From NCBI GenBank assembly GCA_023249405.1, contig JAHFCR010000012.1, positions 1 to 64,000 of the forward strand: 64,000 nucleotides of DNA, in the 5' to 3' direction. This stretch comes from Peptococcaceae bacterium (lineage in GTDB: Bacteria > Bacillota > DSM-12270 > Thermacetogeniales > Thermacetogeniaceae). Positions 61,394 through 64,000 of the stretch are shown here, in pieces. The position numbers and the translations under genes were made by a program. Below the pieces are notes generated by a model. The model saw only the letters and a program-made list of their open reading frames with translations. It was not told the DNA's origin and searched no databases. How positions within the stretch are numbered: position 1 is the first letter of the stretch; the number at the start of each line of letters is the position of its first letter.

Positions 61394-61615
61394 ATTTATG
61401 CGTTGACAGTCACATCCCGCACGCTTGGAGCCGTGCTGCTTCGCGGATTGATAGGCATCATGGGCGACAAAGCGTCGTGAAATGAATGCAAAAGATAATT
61501 ATGATAAATACTAAATTGATTCTTCTTAATCATCCGATTCTATTCCTTTAATTAATCATGTTTGTAATAATAACCAACAGCGTGGTACATTGAGTAAAGT
61601 AGAAGGAGACAATTA

Positions 61616-61927
61616 ATGATCAAGTTCATGCGTCGCCACTGTCTACCGTTATTTCGCCAGTCGTCAGGCAAAACCGGAAACAAGTCCTGGTTATGACTGC
61701 CACAGCCTATGCCTACATTGGCTACCGCACTGAAACAGGACCTGGCCGCAGCGGGGGACGGTGACGGTGGATCCTTGGGTGATACCTCTAGGCAGGCGAT
61801 TCCTAAGGATACCGGCAGACTAATCGAGGGCAACTGGGTGGATGTATTATACCTGGAGAGCGAGAAGGCTGCCAGGGAGTGGGGGAGGCGGCAGGTGGAA
61901 GTCAGGATGGACGATGTACCTAAATGA
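61616..61927 (+). pseudogene. Split short frame, TGA at 61694
   Basis: An ATG with AAGGAG 7 nt upstream opens MIKFMRRHCLPLFRQSSGKT and six more codons before TGA at 61694-61696. The same frame is then open again to 61927 (DTGRLIEGNWVDVLYLESEK, then an acidic and basic end). The first part alone would be a 26-residue peptide. I cannot name a family. Readings: two tiny ORFs, or one gene broken by a nonsense codon. There is no support for selenocysteine. Confidence 0.35.
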
Positions 61928-61962
61928 TAATAAAAATATCAAAAAGATAAACAAAAGAAAGT

Positions 61963-62130
61963 CGCCAGGCTGCTGGCCTGGCGGGAAAAAAGAGAACTAA
62001 AGGGGGTTTCTATATTTAAAAAGGGAGGTTACATAAACAATATAATGCAATATCCATGCCAAACAGATTTCTGGTATTCAGGCTCTAGCCAAATGAAAAA
62101 TAAACCGCCAGGTATGCCGATCTGGCGGTT
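61963..62130 (-). terminator. Two hairpins oriented for the minus strand
   Basis: CGCCAGGC / GCCTGGCG (61963-61983) and AACCGCCAG / CTGGCGGTT (62103-62130). Read on the minus strand each is followed by a T-rich stretch (TTTCTTTTGTTT and TTTATTTTTC). No minus-strand gene is seen to the right before tRNA-Trp, so their transcript is unknown. Confidence 0.45.
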
Positions 62131-62219
62131 CGTAAGGGAGAAAATGGGCTTCGCGCCCACATTATCAATATGATGTGATTCTGGACTCTTTAATATGCAA
62201 GGATCATTGACACGAGGAT

Positions 62220-62792
62220 GTGATTTCTGTGGAGTTTTACGATGTAGTGAAGAAGCGACGATCGATCCGCAAGTACAAGACAGAGGCAGTGCCCCGGGAT
62301 GTGATCTTGAAGGTTTTGGATGCTGCCTGCTGGGCGCCTTCGGGTGGGAACCAGCAGCAGTGGGAGTTCATCGTGGTTTCGGGAAGTAAAAAAGAGCAAC
62401 TGGGAGAATCTTATGCGAAGGCCATGGAAAAGATGGTGCCCGATTGGACCGAGGAACAGCGTAAGAAAGCCATGGTGAACGCCCGTAATTTCAATTGGGC
62501 GCCACATGTGATCGTTGCTCTGACACTGAAAGCTGATGATCCCTTCGTCCAAAAGATGCACGTGGAAAGCGTCAGCGCTGCCTTCGAGAACCTCTTGCTG
62601 GCTGCTTGCGTCGAGGGCCTGGGGACCTGTTGGGCAATGGGGCCACTGCTTGAAGAAGAGATGGTTCGTAACATTCTGGGGATACCTTCCGACAAGGAGG
62701 TTGTTGCCCTCACTCCCCTGGGCTACCCGGATATGGAAGCTACTGCTCCGGTCAGAAAAGACCTGGACAGCAAAGTGACTTGGATGGAATAG
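62220..62792 (+). CDS. Nitroreductase-family flavoprotein
   Basis: A 187- to 190-residue FMN enzyme of the nitroreductase fold. Seen are FYDVVKKRRSIRKYKTEAVP (FMN-phosphate Arg residues), CWAPSGGNQQQWEFIVVSG, SAAFENLLLAACVEGLGTCW and VVALTPLGYP. Such proteins reduce nitro or quinone groups or act in flavin or corrinoid chemistry; the substrate is open. Both GTG codons at 62220 and 62229 are possible starts. Confidence 0.9.
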   Translation: MISVEFYDVVKKRRSIRKYKTEAVPRDVILKVLDAACWAPSGGNQQQWEFIVVSGSKKEQLGESYAKAMEKMVPDWTEEQRKKAMVNARNFNWAPHVIVALTLKADDPFVQKMHVESVSAAFENLLLAACVEGLGTCWAMGPLLEEEMVRNILGIPSDKEVVALTPLGYPDMEATAPVRKDLDSKVTWME

Positions 62793-62945
62793 CAGTTAAA
62801 TATACATTTTCCCGCAAAAAAAATCTGCTGCTGCAGCGCTTAAAACCACCCCGGCGCGTGCACCGGTACTGCACTGGCTGACCGCAAAAACTTGCAGCGT
62901 TGCCTTCCCCAACAACCGTTTTTATCCACTCGCTGTATAATTCAA

Positions 62946-62970
62946 AAACCCCACATCTCTTGTGGGGTTT
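62946..62970 (-). terminator. Intrinsic terminator after tRNA-Trp
   Basis: AAACCCCAC / GTGGGGTTT pair around a 7-nt loop. On the minus strand TTTTTGAATT follows, 10 nt beyond the tRNA 3' end. Confidence 0.88.
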
Positions 62971-62979
62971 ACATTTCTT

Positions 62980-63055
62980 TGGCAGGGGAGGCAGGAATTG
63001 AACCCGCAACCAACGGATTTGGAGTCCGCTACTCTACCAATTGAGCTACTCCCCT
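62980..63055 (-). tRNA. tRNA-Trp (anticodon CCA)
   Basis: On the minus strand: acceptor AGGGGAG / CTCCCCT, D-arm AGCTCAATTGGTAGAGT, anticodon arm GCGGA-CTCCAAA-TCCGT with CCA at positions 34-36, T-arm GCGGGTTCAATTCCTGC, discriminator G and encoded CCA. A complete cloverleaf. Confidence 0.96.
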
Positions 63056-63206
63056 ATAAGCGTTTATAATTATACTTAGAAAAACATCCCGTGTAAAGGG
63101 TTTAAAATTTTCCGGGGTTTCTTTGAAAAAAAGAGTTATAGTAATATTGACCTGGCAATAAGTGATTTCTAGTGGATATTGATTTCATTGACGAGGTGAA
63201 CCGGTA

Positions 63207-64000
63207 ATGGAAAATAGGCCTAAGAGGGTTGCCGTGATGATGGGAGGAAACTCCTCCGAAAGGGAGATATCCCTGCGTACCGGCGGCCAGATTTCAAAAG
63301 CGCTGCGCGAGAAAGATTTCGAAGCGAGAGAGTTTGACGCAGCCGACAGGTTTATTATCAATCTGGAAGAGTTTAACCCGGACGTGGTCTTCATTGCCCT
63401 GCACGGAAAATATGGGGAGGACGGGACGATCCAGGGCCTGTTGGAAATGCTCGGGTATGCTTATACAGGCTCGGGAGTTCTGGCCAGTGCTCTAGCTATG
63501 GACAAGGTGATGTCCAAAAAGGTGTTTACGGCGGAGGGAATTACCACTCCGGCCTATCGGAGCTTCAGGAAAGAGGATATTGTTGATAGGGAACGTGCCC
63601 GCGATGAGTTGGCCGAGCTGCTCTCTTACCCAGTCATCGTGAAGCCGTCCCGCCAGGGATCGACCATCGGCATCTCTAGAGCGGGCAATAGGGCTGAATT
63701 GGAGCAGGCCCTCGAACTGGCTATCCAGTTTGATGATGAGCTGCTCGTGGAACAGTTCATCGAAGGCATGGAGGTAACAGCTTCAGTGCTGGGTACCAGG
63801 AACCCCGAGGTGCTCCCCTTAATTGAGATCATTTCGGACACTGGTTTTTATGATTACGAGGCCAAGTACAACCTGAGTTTGAGTCATCATATCATTCCGG
63901 CCCGGGTCGCTCCGGAGATCGCTCTCAAAATCGAGCGGATAGCGCTGCGTGCATATCAGGCTCTGAACTGCCGCCAGTTTGCCAGAGTTGATTTTATTTT
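63207..64000 (+). CDS. ddl: D-alanine--D-alanine ligase, partial at window edge
   Basis: The first 264 codons of an ATP-grasp ligase. MMGGNSSEREISLRTGGQIS is the N-terminal signature, followed by DVVFIALHGKYGEDGTIQGL, YTGSGVLASALAMDKVMSKK, VIVKPSRQGSTIGIS (ATP-binding), LVEQFIEGMEVTASVLG, and KYNLSLSHHIIPA. It joins two D-alanines for peptidoglycan. GAGGTG precedes the ATG at 8 nt. The C-terminal third lies outside the window. Confidence 0.95.
   Translation, partial: MENRPKRVAVMMGGNSSEREISLRTGGQISKALREKDFEAREFDAADRFIINLEEFNPDVVFIALHGKYGEDGTIQGLLEMLGYAYTGSGVLASALAMDKVMSKKVFTAEGITTPAYRSFRKEDIVDRERARDELAELLSYPVIVKPSRQGSTIGISRAGNRAELEQALELAIQFDDELLVEQFIEGMEVTASVLGTRNPEVLPLIEIISDTGFYDYEAKYNLSLSHHIIPARVAPEIALKIERIALRAYQALNCRQFARVDFI

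Larger units (their letters stand above)
61119..62219. other. 1.1-kb region without a convincing gene, rich in hairpins
   Basis: Apart from a split frame at 61616-61927 I see no protein gene. There are two terminator-like hairpins reading right (61249 and 61361) with no obvious gene in front of them, and two hairpins reading left (61963 and 62103). An imperfect inverted repeat CGTAATCTTAACC...GGTTTAAGGTTACG lies near 61283-61322. Small RNAs or decayed genes are both possible. Confidence 0.4.

Noticed and set aside
61694-61696. In-frame TGA as selenocysteine
   Set aside because: No SECIS-like stem directly downstream was evident and the protein is not a known selenoprotein family.
1-64000. 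Reassignment of TAG (pyrrolysine) to explain the broken trmO and phosphoesterase
   Set aside because: TAG ends several intact genes here (acsE, hisC, YlaI-like, EF-G-like), the phosphoesterase has other lesions, and the trmO residue is expected to be Gln.
1-64000. CRISPR array or intact insertion sequence
   Set aside because: No regularly spaced repeats and no full transposase frame were seen; only a DUF4338 fragment remains.

Overview
The window reads as chromosomal DNA of an anaerobic, endospore-forming, Gram-positive bacterium of the class Clostridia with an acetogenic or syntrophic lifestyle (Moorella, Thermacetogenium or Peptococcaceae-like; I cannot name a species). The evidence is a complete CO dehydrogenase/acetyl-CoA synthase operon with metV-metF and HdrA-type genes, an alpha/beta-type small acid-soluble spore protein, a very short SpoVM-like gene, DnaD/DnaI-type primosome genes, a T-box leader, strong GGAGG ribosome-binding sites and many TTG/GTG starts. 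Two tRNA genes (Arg-CCG and Trp-CCA, both with encoded CCA) are present. There is no rRNA, no CRISPR array and no intact insertion sequence.

Layout. 1-4.6 kb: a broken trmO, a PocR-type sensor kinase with an AraC-type response regulator, an AhpD-like protein, a zinc-ribbon protein and a decayed FecCD permease. 4.7-9.9 kb (minus strand): ArsR regulator, CoA-disulfide reductase-rhodanese fusion, and a giant FAD/Fe-S dehydrogenase with a Met/Pro-rich tail. 10-12.1 kb: GNAT, a DUF4338 fragment, DUF134 and a NifX-like protein. 12.2-15.1 kb (minus strand): a compact operon of a COG0701 permease, ArsR, a mini-thioredoxin, an Fe-S protein and several tiny cysteine proteins; two of these, at opposite ends, are paralogues. 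15.2-19.4 kb: phosphoesterase pseudogene, DUF89, TauE/SafE and an ABC1/UbiB-type kinase.

19.6-33.8 kb is the core: a 27-codon ORF, cooC, acsA, acsB, acsC, a second cooC, acsD, acsE, an HdrA-MvhD-like fusion, metV, metF and a short HdrA/QmoA-like flavoprotein. Together they encode the carbonyl branch of the Wood-Ljungdahl pathway plus the methylene-THF reductase step. Two long hairpins lie between genes of the operon. fhs, folD, fchA, acsV, hdrB and hdrC are not in the window.

33.9-41.7 kb: a hypothetical gene, a T-box-controlled aminotransferase, dnaD/dnaI-like genes, indolepyruvate:ferredoxin oxidoreductase (iorAB), hisC and a YlaI-like zinc ribbon, so much of this part concerns amino-acid transamination and 2-oxoacid oxidation. 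41.8-49.2 kb is housekeeping: coiled-coil protein, DUF3786, spoVM-like, TIGR04086, Fur family, TPR, folE, surE and a MoxR-type ATPase. 49.2-52.4 kb holds a NuoE/NuoF/NuoG-like diaphorase module with no dehydrogenase or hydrogenase partner next to it. 52.4-56.9 kb: SASP, an EF-G-like GTPase, dinB behind two LexA-like boxes, and a tiny YjcZ-like protein. 57-61.1 kb: an osmoprotectant (OpuB/OpuC-type) ABC operon behind a direct repeat, and an EamA transporter. 61.1-62.2 kb has no convincing gene but contains several hairpins. The window ends with a nitroreductase, tRNA-Trp and the 5' part of ddl.

The strongest candidates for something undescribed are the cysteine-rich permease operon (12.3-15.1 kb) and the divided HdrA arrangement around metV-metF.
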